From: Candidatus Gottesmanbacteria bacterium
GTDB lineage: Bacteria; Patescibacteriota; Microgenomatia; UBA10105
Length of the DNA stretch: 43,014 bases
Assembly (NCBI GenBank): GCA_023245415.1
Contig: JAHFKJ010000011.1
Location: 1-43,014, forward strand
Direction of reading: 5' to 3'
The notes under the pieces are model-generated. The model had not been told where the DNA came from. It saw only the letters and a program-made list of their open reading frames with translations, and searched no databases. Each line of letters opens with the position of its first letter. The stretch's first letter is position 1. The position numbers and the translations under genes are program-made. Shown here one piece after another: positions 8,296 through 16,767 of this stretch.

Positions 8296-8435
8296 GAATC
8301 CTAGTGTATACCTTCTTTTTTAAAAATCAAATTTTTTTATAAAAATGATTAAAATGTTTTTTCAGTCGCTAGCCTCCTTACTTAATAAAAAGGCTTAATA
8401 CTGGGTTGAGGTGAAGCTAAACTAGGTTTATACTT

Positions 8436-8497
8436 CCCACCCCCGGGGTGTGGCAGATTGACACCTAAGGTAATTTTGTGTATACCAAATAATATAT
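8436..8497 (+). repeat. REP sequence (family B) immediately upstream of the RAYT gene
   Basis: The hairpin CCCACCCCCGGGGTGTGG is followed by the conserved core GATTGACACCTAAGG and an AT-rich end that runs into the RAYT start codon. It matches 7361-7422 with a single mismatch. An oppositely oriented copy lies just after the RAYT gene (9192-9222). Confidence 0.9.
8458..8486 (+). promoter_or_regulatory. Promoter embedded in the REP, driving the RAYT gene
   Basis: TTGACA (8458-8463) and TATACC (8481-8486) are separated by exactly 17 bp, and the ATG follows the -10 by nine bases. The -35 is the reverse complement of the conserved REP core GGTGTCAA, so the repeat itself supplies the promoter. Confidence 0.7.
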
Positions 8498-9170
8498 GCC
8501 TTATCGAACCATTCCTTTCGTCACTGGTGAAATATACCACGTCTTCAATCGCAGCATCGCCAGGCAACCCGTCTTTTTAAATCAGCGAGATTACCAGCGG
8601 GCATACCAACTAATTGATTATTATAGATTTTTTAAACTTAATCTGCGTTTCTCACACTACAACCGTCTTCCTCTGGAACTACGCATTGAATATTTAAACC
8701 GGTTATACTCAAGTCAACCAAAAATTATAGAAATTCTCGCATTTTGTCTCATGCCAAATCATTTTCATTTTCAAATTAAACAGCTGATTGACGGAGGAAT
8801 ATCGATGTTTATCAGCAATTGGCAAAATAGTTATGCAAAATATAAAAATACTAAAACTAATAGAACCGGAAGCTTGTTTCAGGCTATGTTTAAGTCTGCT
8901 CGGATGGAAACTGATGAACAGCTTATTCATGTCAATCGCTACATTCATCTCAATCCGCTCACTTCTTATGTTTTAAATAATAAACGTCTCTTAGCCTCTT
9001 ACCCTTGGTGTTCATTTATTGATTATCTTGGAAAACGAAGTACCACTTTTATTTCAACAGGTATTATCGACAACTATTTTTCATCGCCTAAGAAATACGT
9101 AACGTTTACTCTTGACCGGTTGGATTACCAAAGAGAGTTGGAATCCATAAAACATCTGGTGCATGAATAA
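8496..9170 (+). CDS. REP-associated tyrosine transposase (RAYT, Y1/HUH type)
   Basis: The 224-residue protein belongs to the IS200-like Y1 transposase family. The N-terminus has the typical EIYHVFNRSI (12-21). CLMPNHFHF (84-92) carries the HUH pair H89/H91. The catalytic tyrosine lies in SYAKYKN (Tyr113 or Tyr116). LFQAMFKSARM and RYIHLNPL (148-155) are RAYT hallmarks. Such enzymes cut and join single-stranded REP hairpins. REP sequences in opposite orientation flank this gene directly, and about eight more occur in the window, so it is probably the enzyme that spread them. All key residues appear intact. Confidence 0.93.
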   Translation: MPYRTIPFVTGEIYHVFNRSIARQPVFLNQRDYQRAYQLIDYYRFFKLNLRFSHYNRLPLELRIEYLNRLYSSQPKIIEILAFCLMPNHFHFQIKQLIDGGISMFISNWQNSYAKYKNTKTNRTGSLFQAMFKSARMETDEQLIHVNRYIHLNPLTSYVLNNKRLLASYPWCSFIDYLGKRSTTFISTGIIDNYFSSPKKYVTFTLDRLDYQRELESIKHLVHE

Positions 9171-9191
9171 CTACTGAAACGGTAAATCCTT

Positions 9192-9222
9192 ATGTGTCAA
9201 GCTACCACACCCCGGGGGTGTA
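9192..9222. repeat. REP sequence (family B) downstream of the RAYT gene
   Basis: TGTGTCAAGCTACCACACC then CCGGGGGTG is the core-plus-hairpin in inverted orientation to the copy at 8436. It ends five bases before the ATG of the next gene, and a GTG inside it (9194) could add 11 REP-encoded residues to that protein. Confidence 0.85.
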
Positions 9223-9226
9223 CAGA

Positions 9227-10504
9227 ATGAAACGAAAAATATTTATTATATTTGTTATAATATTTATAATTGGTGTTTTGGCTGGTGCCTGGTTTGGACT
9301 GGGCAGATTCAAATCAACCATTGTCACCTGTACTCAAAATTGCAGCACATCCCAAAATTCCGAGATTGATACGATTAGAGACCGCGTTCAACATTTGGTG
9401 AGTCTTACCAATAACCGGGATTTCGCAGCTATCTATGATAACTATTTTCCTCCTGCGGAAAAATCAACGCAAAATAAATTTATTATTCCCCTCTCCGAGC
9501 AAGCTACGGATACACGCGATTACTACAAATCTGACTACCTTGAAGCCGTAAAAATATATTATGCTAAAGGCCAAACCCGCAGGATCACGGTAGATATTCA
9601 AAATGTATCGCTTGATCAAACCCAAGCTCTCGTAAAACGGACTCTAAAAACCTGCTACGATGAAACATGTGTAAATAGCGTCTCTGACACGGGAACTTCT
9701 CATTGGAATAAATCTACCGACGGTGAGTGGTATACTCTTGACGAGTTTCCCCTCTGTCTCAATAGGTCTGATTCACACAGCACAATAAAAACAGTCGATC
9801 CGGCAACAGGCATTAAAATTATTTCAACTCTTGAATGTCACATGTTTCCCCTGTACTGGTACAAAGATCCCGTAAACATTTTGCCAACTCCCCTCAATGA
9901 ATCAGAAATAGAACGAACCGTTGCCGCAATTCAAAAAGCTTTGCACAAATATCCGGTGGCGTTCCTGAAACAAAATCTCAAGTCCGTTTATTTGCTCGAT
10001 CATTTAATTACGCTGGGCGTCAATTACGGATCAACTTACACTTATGACGCGGTATTTGTGACCAACAGCGGTGAAACCAATGGCTATACCGATACATACA
10101 TCGAACAGGAGTTTCATCACGAATTTTCGAGTATTTTACTTCAAAGGCATAGCGGGGAATACGACAAACATTTGCATGACTGGGCTAGCTCTACCTGGGC
10201 GCTTGTGAATCCACCCGGATTTAAATATGGATCTGGAGGCGCCGAAGCTTTAAAACTAAATCAAACCGGCAGAGAATTTGAACCAAAACTTTTAAACAAG
10301 GGAATAATTGACCAATATGGCTTATCGTCAATGGAAAATGATTTTAACGACATCAGCATGAACTTATTTAAAAGCAACCCTGGCTTCTGGCAGGTTGTAG
10401 ACAAATACCCCAAAATCAGGCGTAAGATCGATATTGCTATCGCCTTTTATCACCATCTGGATCCCCAGTTTACCGAAGAGTTTTTTCGGCAAATCAGTAA
10501 ATAG
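9227..10504 (+). CDS. Membrane-anchored metallopeptidase-like protein with degenerate zinc motif
   Basis: I chose ATG 9227 (MKRKIFIIFVIIFIIG); the in-frame GTG at 9194 lies in a REP. One N-terminal membrane helix (residues 4-27) precedes a ~390-residue outer domain with paired Cys. Around residues 293-308 the sequence reads YIEQEFHHEFSSILLQRH. The context resembles putative zinc metallopeptidases (Peptidase_Mx-like, normally HEFxH), but the second His of HExxH is Ser here. It may use another ligand or be an inactive homologue. It follows the RAYT by 56 bp on the same strand and could be read from the REP promoter. Confidence 0.7.
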   Translation: MKRKIFIIFVIIFIIGVLAGAWFGLGRFKSTIVTCTQNCSTSQNSEIDTIRDRVQHLVSLTNNRDFAAIYDNYFPPAEKSTQNKFIIPLSEQATDTRDYYKSDYLEAVKIYYAKGQTRRITVDIQNVSLDQTQALVKRTLKTCYDETCVNSVSDTGTSHWNKSTDGEWYTLDEFPLCLNRSDSHSTIKTVDPATGIKIISTLECHMFPLYWYKDPVNILPTPLNESEIERTVAAIQKALHKYPVAFLKQNLKSVYLLDHLITLGVNYGSTYTYDAVFVTNSGETNGYTDTYIEQEFHHEFSSILLQRHSGEYDKHLHDWASSTWALVNPPGFKYGSGGAEALKLNQTGREFEPKLLNKGIIDQYGLSSMENDFNDISMNLFKSNPGFWQVVDKYPKIRRKIDIAIAFYHHLDPQFTEEFFRQISK

Positions 10505-10519
10505 TTTCAAAGATCTCAT

Positions 10520-10548
10520 TTGCATCACGGATCGGGTTAGGCTATACT
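10520..10548 (+). promoter_or_regulatory. Promoter of the DUF1361 gene
   Basis: TTGCAT (10520-10525), 17 bp, TATACT (10543-10548). The ATG lies nine bases further on, implying a leaderless or nearly leaderless transcript. Confidence 0.65.
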
Positions 10549-10557
10549 AGCGTCTCC

Positions 10558-11223
10558 ATGGTACGACCGACTGTTGTCACCTTCGCCACGCTTCTTGCGA
10601 GCAGCTGCTTGTCTGTACTTCTGATCTTTTTCCGGCTGCACTACTCACCCTCTACTTTTTATATATTCCTGGTCTGGAACTTGTTTTTAGCCTGGATTCC
10701 CTATATCGTGTCACTTGCCCTATATCTAAGATATCAGCAAACACGGCGCTTAACAGTACTTATGCTTTTTGCATCCGGTGTGTGGCTGCTTTTTTACCCC
10801 AATGCTCCATATCTTTTGACAGATCTGATTCACCTGAAACAAAAGATAGGAGTACCGCTATGGTTTGACGTGCTGATGTTTTTTTCGTTTGTGTGGAATG
10901 GACTGCTTTTGGGTTTTCTTTCTCTTTATCAGATGCAGCATATCGTCAAAATGCGCCGGGGTCATCTAGTCGGCTGGATGTTTGTGGTAGCGTCGCTGAC
11001 CATAACCAGTCTAGGTGTATATTTAGGCAGATTTTTACGCTGGAATAGCTGGGATATTCTTTCAAATCCGGTAACTTTGGCCAAAGATGCCGTCCATCCA
11101 TTGATCCATCCTCTTGCTTATAGCAGTACGCTCAAAATCACTTCCATATACACAGTATTTTTTATACTCGCCTACCTCATGTTTTACGCTTTCACCCATC
11201 TCCACAGCGACTCGAAAAATTAG
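10558..11223 (+). CDS. DUF1361 family integral membrane protein
   Basis: The 221-residue protein has about six membrane helices and the DUF1361 hallmarks. These are WNLFLAWIPY (40-49), the motif LLFYPNAPYLLTDLIHL (77-93), a FFSFVWNG helix and GVYLGRFLRWNSWD (153-166). Members occur in Firmicutes, Bacteroidetes and CPR; their function is unknown. Length is usual for the family. It has its own promoter. Confidence 0.88.
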   Translation: MVRPTVVTFATLLASSCLSVLLIFFRLHYSPSTFYIFLVWNLFLAWIPYIVSLALYLRYQQTRRLTVLMLFASGVWLLFYPNAPYLLTDLIHLKQKIGVPLWFDVLMFFSFVWNGLLLGFLSLYQMQHIVKMRRGHLVGWMFVVASLTITSLGVYLGRFLRWNSWDILSNPVTLAKDAVHPLIHPLAYSSTLKITSIYTVFFILAYLMFYAFTHLHSDSKN

Positions 11224-11241
11224 TTAATCATGGAGTTTTGC

Positions 11242-11709
11242 TTATCTACGAAACAATTTTCCTCTAGAGCCAGTCTGCTTCTGCGATGGTCTATGATCGC
11301 TAATATCAAGAATTGTCTGAACCCGCCCTGCATCAGCCTCTGGAACTGGTCTTAAACTTTTGGCGACTCGATCAGGGTCGAACCCGGGCCCAGTTTGACT
11401 TACAAATTCGTTTATATAATTTACAAATCCAACGTCAATACCAGCCGATCTTAAACTTTCCATTGCTATTTTATTATCTAATTCTTGAAAATCCGGTATG
11501 CCGGATTCTCTTAATCTAATCCCCATATATATCTGTAGTAATATTCTCTGTTGATCAGGATTCAAGCCATTATATGGCTCACCTAAATAGTCTGCCAGTG
11601 CTGCAATCGGATTTTCTGGTGAACGATTTAAAGCCTCTTGTTTAAGCTGCTCTTCAACTGATCTCGCACATTGTTCCAATAATAATCTTCTTCTTTCAAT
11701 TAAATTCAT
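11242..11709 (-). CDS. Hypothetical soluble protein
   Basis: The 155-residue protein starts at ATG 11709 with a highly charged helix (MNLIERRRLLLEQCARSVEE) and is probably mostly helical. Its C-terminus is basic and disordered-looking (HRPSQKQTGSRGKLFRR). No family is recognised. It converges with the DUF1361 gene, whose stop is 18 bp from its own. There is no Shine-Dalgarno. Confidence 0.6.
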   Translation of the reverse strand: MNLIERRRLLLEQCARSVEEQLKQEALNRSPENPIAALADYLGEPYNGLNPDQQRILLQIYMGIRLRESGIPDFQELDNKIAMESLRSAGIDVGFVNYINEFVSQTGPGFDPDRVAKSLRPVPEADAGRVQTILDISDHRPSQKQTGSRGKLFRR

Positions 11710-11968
11710 AACTCTACAATTATTAACTTAATTTTATAATCTCCAATATATAACACAGTGATGGGTAAAAAGACAATACTGAAGATAAAAACTGGAATTT
11801 GCCGTGCAGTAGGCAAAACTGTCTCTTAAAGTCAATCAAGAATTTAGACACTTATCCCCTGAATAATTGTCTAGGTGAATTTAGCTATTTCTGCGACAAT
11901 TCAATTACAATATGCCAAATTAACTGTGCTGACTGGCAAAATGGTACAATAGCGTACGCATTTAACTT
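11710..11968. promoter_or_regulatory. Divergent intergenic region with a candidate -10 box
   Basis: This 259-bp AT-rich region separates divergent genes. On the plus strand TGGTACAAT (11942-11950) is the best -10 candidate for the 11969 gene, 18 bases before its ATG; I see no convincing -35. I see no RNA structure. Confidence 0.35.
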
Positions 11969-12994
11969 ATGCCAATAATTGAAACGCCGCGCTTAACGCC
12001 AGCTGCACAGGAACGAGTTTTGCGATTTCAACTTGAAGAACTTCAAAAACAAATTCGGCAGCATGAACGACGTGCTACAACCTATGGAACTGCTGCCGCG
12101 TATGAACTTGCAATGGCAACTTTTCTACTCTCATTAAGCCTGTTTACCATATCCACACAACTTTCTTTACCCAACTCTAACTTTGCTGAAGTTGCATTCT
12201 CAGCACAATTTGTAATCTCTGGCACTGCACCGCTACTTGCAGGGATGCTTTTTCGTGATTCCTTCAGATGGTATGAGCATACTCAAACAGCACAAACATT
12301 ACGCGGTCAATCTTTGAAAGCGGCTTTAGCTCACGGACTACTAGTGGACAAAGAAGGAAAACTTTTACCGCCCTTATCAAAAAAACAAATTGCAGCTCTC
12401 AATTTTATTGAGCGAATTTCGCGAAATCTAGAACTTAAAAAAACTTTAACTGTAGAAATAATATTTCTAACCTCAGCTTATGAACCGCAAATTCACAAGA
12501 ACATTGCAGTTGAACCTTTATCTCAGTTTCCTGTACCAGAAATTTCTGATGAAGATAAGGATAAAATTCCTACTGGGGAAACCCAACCTTATTTTTTAGT
12601 TGTCCTTTACACGGCGTATATAATGGAACCGGGCCATAAACCCAAAATGCTATCCCACAGGACAGCTACACAATTACAGACAAATCAAGATAGAGCTCCT
12701 GCACAAGTGCTGCAAAGTGCTGGAATTACTCTTAAACCGAAACAATGGATAGAATTTGTTGAAACAAGAATTGCTGAAACAGACGGAAGTGAACAACGAA
12801 TAGAAGATCCTGAAATATCAATTAATCTCGAAGTATATACTCAGCCGACATATTTGGTCGCAGATCAATTCCTAAGCGCTTCACATAAACCAACAAATAT
12901 TGGTAGGACTGATGTTTCCCAAACACTCTTATTATCCTATGACCCAGCCGTTTATGGCCAACCGCCATTTTTAGACGTGCCGCTAACTACTTAA
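11969..12994 (+). CDS. Hypothetical protein with two central membrane helices
   Basis: The 341-residue protein begins with a coiled-coil-like helix (residues 9-40, EERVLRF-type heptads). Two membrane segments follow (about 44-66 and 74-96). A charged cytoplasmic stretch and a ~170-residue beta-rich C-terminal domain come after. The layout of coiled coil plus hairpin membrane anchor plus soluble domain suggests an anchored sensor or scaffold, but no family is recognised. A REP hairpin lies just after the stop, between it and the convergent vapC. Confidence 0.65.
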   Translation: MPIIETPRLTPAAQERVLRFQLEELQKQIRQHERRATTYGTAAAYELAMATFLLSLSLFTISTQLSLPNSNFAEVAFSAQFVISGTAPLLAGMLFRDSFRWYEHTQTAQTLRGQSLKAALAHGLLVDKEGKLLPPLSKKQIAALNFIERISRNLELKKTLTVEIIFLTSAYEPQIHKNIAVEPLSQFPVPEISDEDKDKIPTGETQPYFLVVLYTAYIMEPGHKPKMLSHRTATQLQTNQDRAPAQVLQSAGITLKPKQWIEFVETRIAETDGSEQRIEDPEISINLEVYTQPTYLVADQFLSASHKPTNIGRTDVSQTLLLSYDPAVYGQPPFLDVPLTT

Positions 12995-13004
12995 GATCTC
13001 AGAG

Positions 13005-13024
13005 TTCCACCCGGCGGGTGGTAT
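13005..13024. repeat. Solitary REP hairpin between convergent genes
   Basis: TTCCACCCGGCGGGTGGTA forms a 7-bp stem and lacks the GGTGTCAAGC core. It may serve as a bidirectional terminator. Confidence 0.5.
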
Positions 13025-13054
13025 ATGGCTACGCCTACTCTAAGTGGAGATAAT

Positions 13055-13486
13055 TTAGCTTGACATTTTCCAATCCTTGAGCATGACTACCAGTTTACTT
13101 TTGATTTTGCCGTGGTGTTTATGATCATCACTTACCAATATCCCATTAACTGTGTGTGCTAACGCCAGATAGAGGGCGTCATATATAGTAATACCATGTT
13201 TCCGAGCAAGATTCGTTGCAACATTTAATAATTTATCTTTCAACCCGACAAGTTTCCAATCCAAATTTGCTAAAAAGGATAGCGCTTCTGTGATTTTTTC
13301 TTCAGGCCAATTTTTATTTAAAGTCAAAATATTAGCTGTCTCAAGTAGTACCAATTCGGGTTCAAAAAGAGCAATCGTGCCTTTATGTAATACCTGCAAA
13401 ATTTGTTTTGCTTGAGTAATATTTTCTTCCGCTTCAGATTTGAACCACTTAAGCACTACTGACGCATCACAAATAAGGATCTTCAT
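13055..13486 (-). CDS. vapC: VapC-like PIN-domain toxin
   Basis: The 143-residue protein is a PIN-domain ribonuclease with the usual four acidic positions: D7 in LICDASVV, E49 in LVLLETAN, D103 in IYDALYLALA and D120/D121 in LVSDDH. It would cleave tRNA or other structured RNA in an Mg-dependent way when freed from its antitoxin. It overlaps the antitoxin gene by 20 bp, the classic vapBC arrangement, and is translated from the same leaderless transcript. Confidence 0.9.
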   Translation of the reverse strand: MKILICDASVVLKWFKSEAEENITQAKQILQVLHKGTIALFEPELVLLETANILTLNKNWPEEKITEALSFLANLDWKLVGLKDKLLNVATNLARKHGITIYDALYLALAHTVNGILVSDDHKHHGKIKSKLVVMLKDWKMSS

Positions 13487-13748
13487 ACCTTTTGTCCCGT
13501 TCTTTCATTAACATTTCAGTTAAATTCACTCCCTTATTGTACTTTGAAAAAGCTTGCATTTTTTCCCAAACTTTCGCAAAACTTTGCTTTTGACGAGATC
13601 TATTTTTCTTAACATAGGTATCAACCGCGCTATATAGTACGTTTTTTATACTCGTACGCTGGGCAACGGCCATGTGGCGCAGTTCCTGCATTAGATCAGA
13701 AGGCAATTCAACCGTAGTTCTGTCCGTAGATACATGTGCTTGATTCAT
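13467..13748 (-). CDS. vapB: VapB-like ribbon-helix-helix antitoxin
   Basis: The 93-residue protein has an N-terminal ribbon-helix-helix domain. TTVELPSDLMQELRHMA (11-27) gives the strand and first helix, and SIKNVLYSAVDTYVKK gives the second. The Lys/Glu-rich C-terminal half should wrap the PIN toxin. It would bind its own promoter as a dimer. An excellent promoter ends six bases before the ATG. Confidence 0.85.
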   Translation of the reverse strand: MNQAHVSTDRTTVELPSDLMQELRHMAVAQRTSIKNVLYSAVDTYVKKNRSRQKQSFAKVWEKMQAFSKYNKGVNLTEMLMKERDKRYEDPYL

Positions 13749-13754
13749 AAATAC

Positions 13755-13783
13755 ATATTAGCATAAAAACATAAAAGCGTCAA
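13755..13783 (-). promoter_or_regulatory. Leaderless promoter of vapBC
   Basis: On the minus strand TTGACG, 17 bp, TAATAT, then six bases to the vapB ATG, so transcription should start at or next to the start codon. Confidence 0.8.
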
Positions 13784-13829
13784 GTCTTACCTCTTTACAT
13801 CCACCGTAAGCACCCTTTATCTTTAATAT

Positions 13830-14786
13830 ATGAAAGCTTTTTTGGCGGGGCTGGGGATATTTTTATCATTAATCATTTCTATAGCAATTTATTTCATGCC
13901 GTCAAATCTTAATCAAACTTCAATTCACACCCAGGTTTTAGGTACTTCAATTGATTTAACAGAATATTTTAGTCAGAAAGGCCAGACGGCCATAAAACGT
14001 GAACAAACATTTGGCAAACTTCTCGCTACTTCACCAATCGCAACTCACTCAGCCAAACTTGCTTCAACGTCAGCTGAAATAATTTCCACAAGCTCTGGTG
14101 CCATTTTAAATGAAGGTGCCACCTTAAAAAGGTTGAAAAAAAATGCCTATACGATCGCGGTTTTGGGAGATTCGATGGTAGATACTTTAGGACCCGGAGT
14201 TCCCCATTTAGCAAGTAAATTAAAATCGATGTATCCGGGAGTTACATTTTCAATTCTGAATTATGGCGTGGGAGCAAGCAATATTGAATACGGTATCGAG
14301 CGACTGACCAATGACTACACCTATCTTAACGATCATAAACCCTCACTCCTTTCGCAAAATCCGGATGTCGTGGTCGTCGAATCATTCGCCTATAACCACT
14401 GGAACAACAGTAAAAGCGACCTGGACCGGCAGTGGCTCGCGATCAATAAGATCATTGAGACAATCAAATTAAATAATCCGCATACAAAAATTGTTCTCTC
14501 AGCTACAATTGCACCTTATTGCCCCACATATACCGACGGGTCTGCCAACCTTCCACCAGAACGCAAACAGATAGAATGCGACACGGTCAAAGCATACTTG
14601 CAGAATCTGGTCAATTTTGCGACCAGCCAGAAATATCCTTTGGCAGATGTCTATCATGCGAGTTTAAATGGGAGTGATGGAAATCCAAAATATATCAATT
14701 CCGGAGACCATATTCATCCGAGTGAAGCAGGTAAATCACTCTTTGCCCAACTAGTTACTTCTAAAATCGCCGGAGTTTTGGAGTAA
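13830..14786 (+). CDS. Membrane-anchored SGNH/GDSL-family hydrolase
   Basis: The 318-residue protein has an N-terminal signal or anchor helix (3-23), a ~80-residue Ser/Thr-rich stalk and an SGNH domain. Block I is VLGDSMVDTL with nucleophile S115. Block II Gly lies in NYGVGAS (144-150). The block III Asn is N189 in AYNHW. The block V dyad is D293 and H296 in GDHIHPSEAG. It should act outside the cell as an esterase on a polysaccharide or lipid, possibly as a deacetylase. All catalytic residues are present. Confidence 0.88.
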   Translation: MKAFLAGLGIFLSLIISIAIYFMPSNLNQTSIHTQVLGTSIDLTEYFSQKGQTAIKREQTFGKLLATSPIATHSAKLASTSAEIISTSSGAILNEGATLKRLKKNAYTIAVLGDSMVDTLGPGVPHLASKLKSMYPGVTFSILNYGVGASNIEYGIERLTNDYTYLNDHKPSLLSQNPDVVVVESFAYNHWNNSKSDLDRQWLAINKIIETIKLNNPHTKIVLSATIAPYCPTYTDGSANLPPERKQIECDTVKAYLQNLVNFATSQKYPLADVYHASLNGSDGNPKYINSGDHIHPSEAGKSLFAQLVTSKIAGVLE

Positions 14787-14811
14787 ATTGAACGGAATTT
14801 CCCAGATTAAT

Positions 14812-14986
14812 TAAGAGCCTGTTCGGAAAGTTTCTTTTGAGACAGAATTGTCCACGTTCGAGCGAAAACCATGAAGCATGAAGCGTGAGAAGCTGTATCC
14901 GAGGCGATACAGTGACGAGCGGTAAATGGTTTGCAGCTGAATGTGGGCAGTTATGACCAAATATGAACTTTCCAAACAGGCTCTAA
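14812..14986. mobile_element. 169-bp MITE with ~20-bp terminal inverted repeats
   Basis: The ends GAGCCTGTTCGGAAAGTTTC (from 14815) and GAACTTTCCAAACAGGCTC (to 14983) are inverted repeats with few mismatches, flanked by TAA on both sides (a 3-bp target duplication). Terminal GAGCCTGTT and a 3-bp TNA target resemble IS5-family elements. No transposase is encoded, so this is a non-autonomous derivative. It lies between an SGNH gene and the 3' end of a Tat lipoprotein gene. Confidence 0.85.
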
Positions 14987-14991
14987 GAGTG

Positions 14992-16446
14992 TCATTCCAT
15001 GATTCCCTTTTGTCTAAATTCCAAGTCACCTTGATCATTAACTGTGATCGTGAAATAAAGATCGTTCTGAAGAACCACACCATATACATCTCCCTTTACT
15101 GGTGTGAATTCAAATTCTGTTTTCACATCAGGAATTTCGATCGTCAGGCCGGTTGAATTGGTGATAATTGCGACGGGCTTAGCGCTACCATCTATTCGAT
15201 CAAACGTCAGAACTACATTGTTCCCTTTTCTTGCGGCATTTGTCTTGAAATTATCGCAATCATTTATATACTCATCTCCTGCTACTCCGTACTTTGCTTC
15301 AAACATAAGTCGAGTAAAACCGTCGCTCGAATCTGGAAGTTTGCCTGTTTCAACAGTCATTACACCCTTTAGCGTCGGACAAACTATCATATCAATTTCT
15401 GTTTGAACGGGGTTTGCCAGTCGCTCTGCTGTCAAATACCTGTTTCCCGGTGATTCTATAATTTTGCGTGAAATCCCGATAATTTGCGCCACCGGTAAAA
15501 GCGTCAGAATATTTACGGCCAGACTAGAGACACCTAAGAGATCATAAAGTTGTGAGAGGGTTATGCGTCCACCCGATATTACAGAAGCTTCAAACGCCCC
15601 GTATTTTAAAAGCCAATCAGTTAAACCTTTACCAAGATATTTTCCTAGAGGAGTTGAGACAGTCTCTAAGAATCCGTCGGTGATATTGACATGGCCAAAT
15701 GCATCTACTGCTGTGTTGTCGGCTGCTCCACCAGGTGCATAGATAATTTGATTTCCTTTAAATATTAACGGTTTAGCAATTTCCCGCGCCAAATCAACCC
15801 ATGTCTGTTCGGTTGGACTCCATTTTATTGAATCAAGCGGTACGCCCAGCGGTCGCCGAAATACGTAAACCATCGGTGTGTCACCTATCTGTACAGCTGA
15901 TATCGTCTCACCATCGGGAATAATTCCCGTCGGATCAGGTCTGCTCCTGATAAATTGTTGCGTATTTTCCGGTTTGCGGGTAACAGTATTATTGTGCACA
16001 CCTATATAATCTATTGCACTAGTTCGTAAATCCTGATGTATGCCTTGGGGTAATTTGCGTAAAAATGTCGCACCGCTGGGAAATTTGCCGGCTTTGATTT
16101 CGCTGGTATTTACAAGTAAAAAAACTGTCCGGTCATAATTGAGAGGAATCGGAGTAAGGCCAAGTAAAGGCTCAAGTTCTGTACCGGCAAATCCTACTGG
16201 TTGAGTTCCGGTTATTTTATCCCAATGAAGAGCTGTATTTCCCTTATAGGCTTGATATAAAATTCTGGCTGTGTCTGCCGGATTAAAAATGGGTGTTTCC
16301 CCGCCTGGTATCGGATCGCCACCGCAGGCAGTTAAAGTTGCAGCTACACTTGCTGCTAACCCGGGAAATAAATTTTCTAATGCCAATCCAAGACCTAATC
16401 TTCCTCCATCCCTTAATACCTGTCTGCGGGTTAAAGTTTCTCCCAT
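14992..16446 (-). CDS. Tat-exported lipoprotein of unknown function
   Basis: I chose ATG 16446 (MGETLTRRQVLRDGG), giving 484 residues. The longer open frame to 16659 runs through repeat element C and is not credible. R7/R8 form a twin-arginine motif, followed by a hydrophobic stretch and the lipobox LTAC with Cys41. The mature ~440 residues contain YRTVFLL-like strands and a Gly-rich APGGAADNTAVDAFGH (about 250-265). No family is recognised. The stop lies nine bases from the MITE. The protein would be folded in the cytoplasm, exported by Tat and lipid-anchored outside. Confidence 0.75.
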   Translation of the reverse strand: MGETLTRRQVLRDGGRLGLGLALENLFPGLAASVAATLTACGGDPIPGGETPIFNPADTARILYQAYKGNTALHWDKITGTQPVGFAGTELEPLLGLTPIPLNYDRTVFLLVNTSEIKAGKFPSGATFLRKLPQGIHQDLRTSAIDYIGVHNNTVTRKPENTQQFIRSRPDPTGIIPDGETISAVQIGDTPMVYVFRRPLGVPLDSIKWSPTEQTWVDLAREIAKPLIFKGNQIIYAPGGAADNTAVDAFGHVNITDGFLETVSTPLGKYLGKGLTDWLLKYGAFEASVISGGRITLSQLYDLLGVSSLAVNILTLLPVAQIIGISRKIIESPGNRYLTAERLANPVQTEIDMIVCPTLKGVMTVETGKLPDSSDGFTRLMFEAKYGVAGDEYINDCDNFKTNAARKGNNVVLTFDRIDGSAKPVAIITNSTGLTIEIPDVKTEFEFTPVKGDVYGVVLQNDLYFTITVNDQGDLEFRQKGIME

Positions 16447-16494
16447 AATAATATTTTTTAAATCGGAAACAGGTAGTATATCATAATTTATAAG

Positions 16495-16662
16495 ATGAAG
16501 CTCCCACAGGCTTAAGACCCGGGGTATCTTTTCGCTATCGCCAGTTGGGATCGAAATCCCTCGTGCCGCCGGCAAAGCCTTTGGCGACGCACGGCCGAAG
16601 CGAAAATTCTTCGTTTTCATCCTCGAACTTGAGGCTCGCGGTTTTTCACTGCTTCGCAATTC
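16495..16662 (+). repeat. Structured repeat element C, copy 1 (divergent)
   Basis: It begins ATGAAGCTCCCAC, continues GGGGTATCTTTTCGC and CGAAATCCCTCG, then GAAGCGAAAATTCTTCG and ends near GCTCGCGGTTTTTCAC. It shares this order of conserved blocks with 18734, 20202 and 36916. It carries an extra GC-rich hairpin (about 16560-16595) and lacks the nested GGTTCGAC palindrome. It lies in the 320-bp gap between the divergent Tat lipoprotein and cohesin genes. Confidence 0.7.
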
Positions 16663-16767
16663 AAACCGGAGTAAGATGAGTATAGAAAACTATTGACAAA
16701 CTGATTTTTTTTAATCACTATAAATAGAGACGAGTTTTTATCGTTAATTTAGATTCTTTTTTTGTTT

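Noticed and set aside
8382-8567. Minus-strand 61-codon frame
   Set aside because: It covers the REP and the antisense start of the RAYT gene.
16447-16659. N-terminal extension of the Tat lipoprotein
   Set aside because: It is translated repeat element C; the twin-arginine signal begins at ATG 16446.
16693-16724. Strong promoter TTGACA/TATAAA for the first cohesin gene
   Set aside because: The spacing is 20 bp, outside the normal range; mentioned only as a weak candidate in the gene entry.
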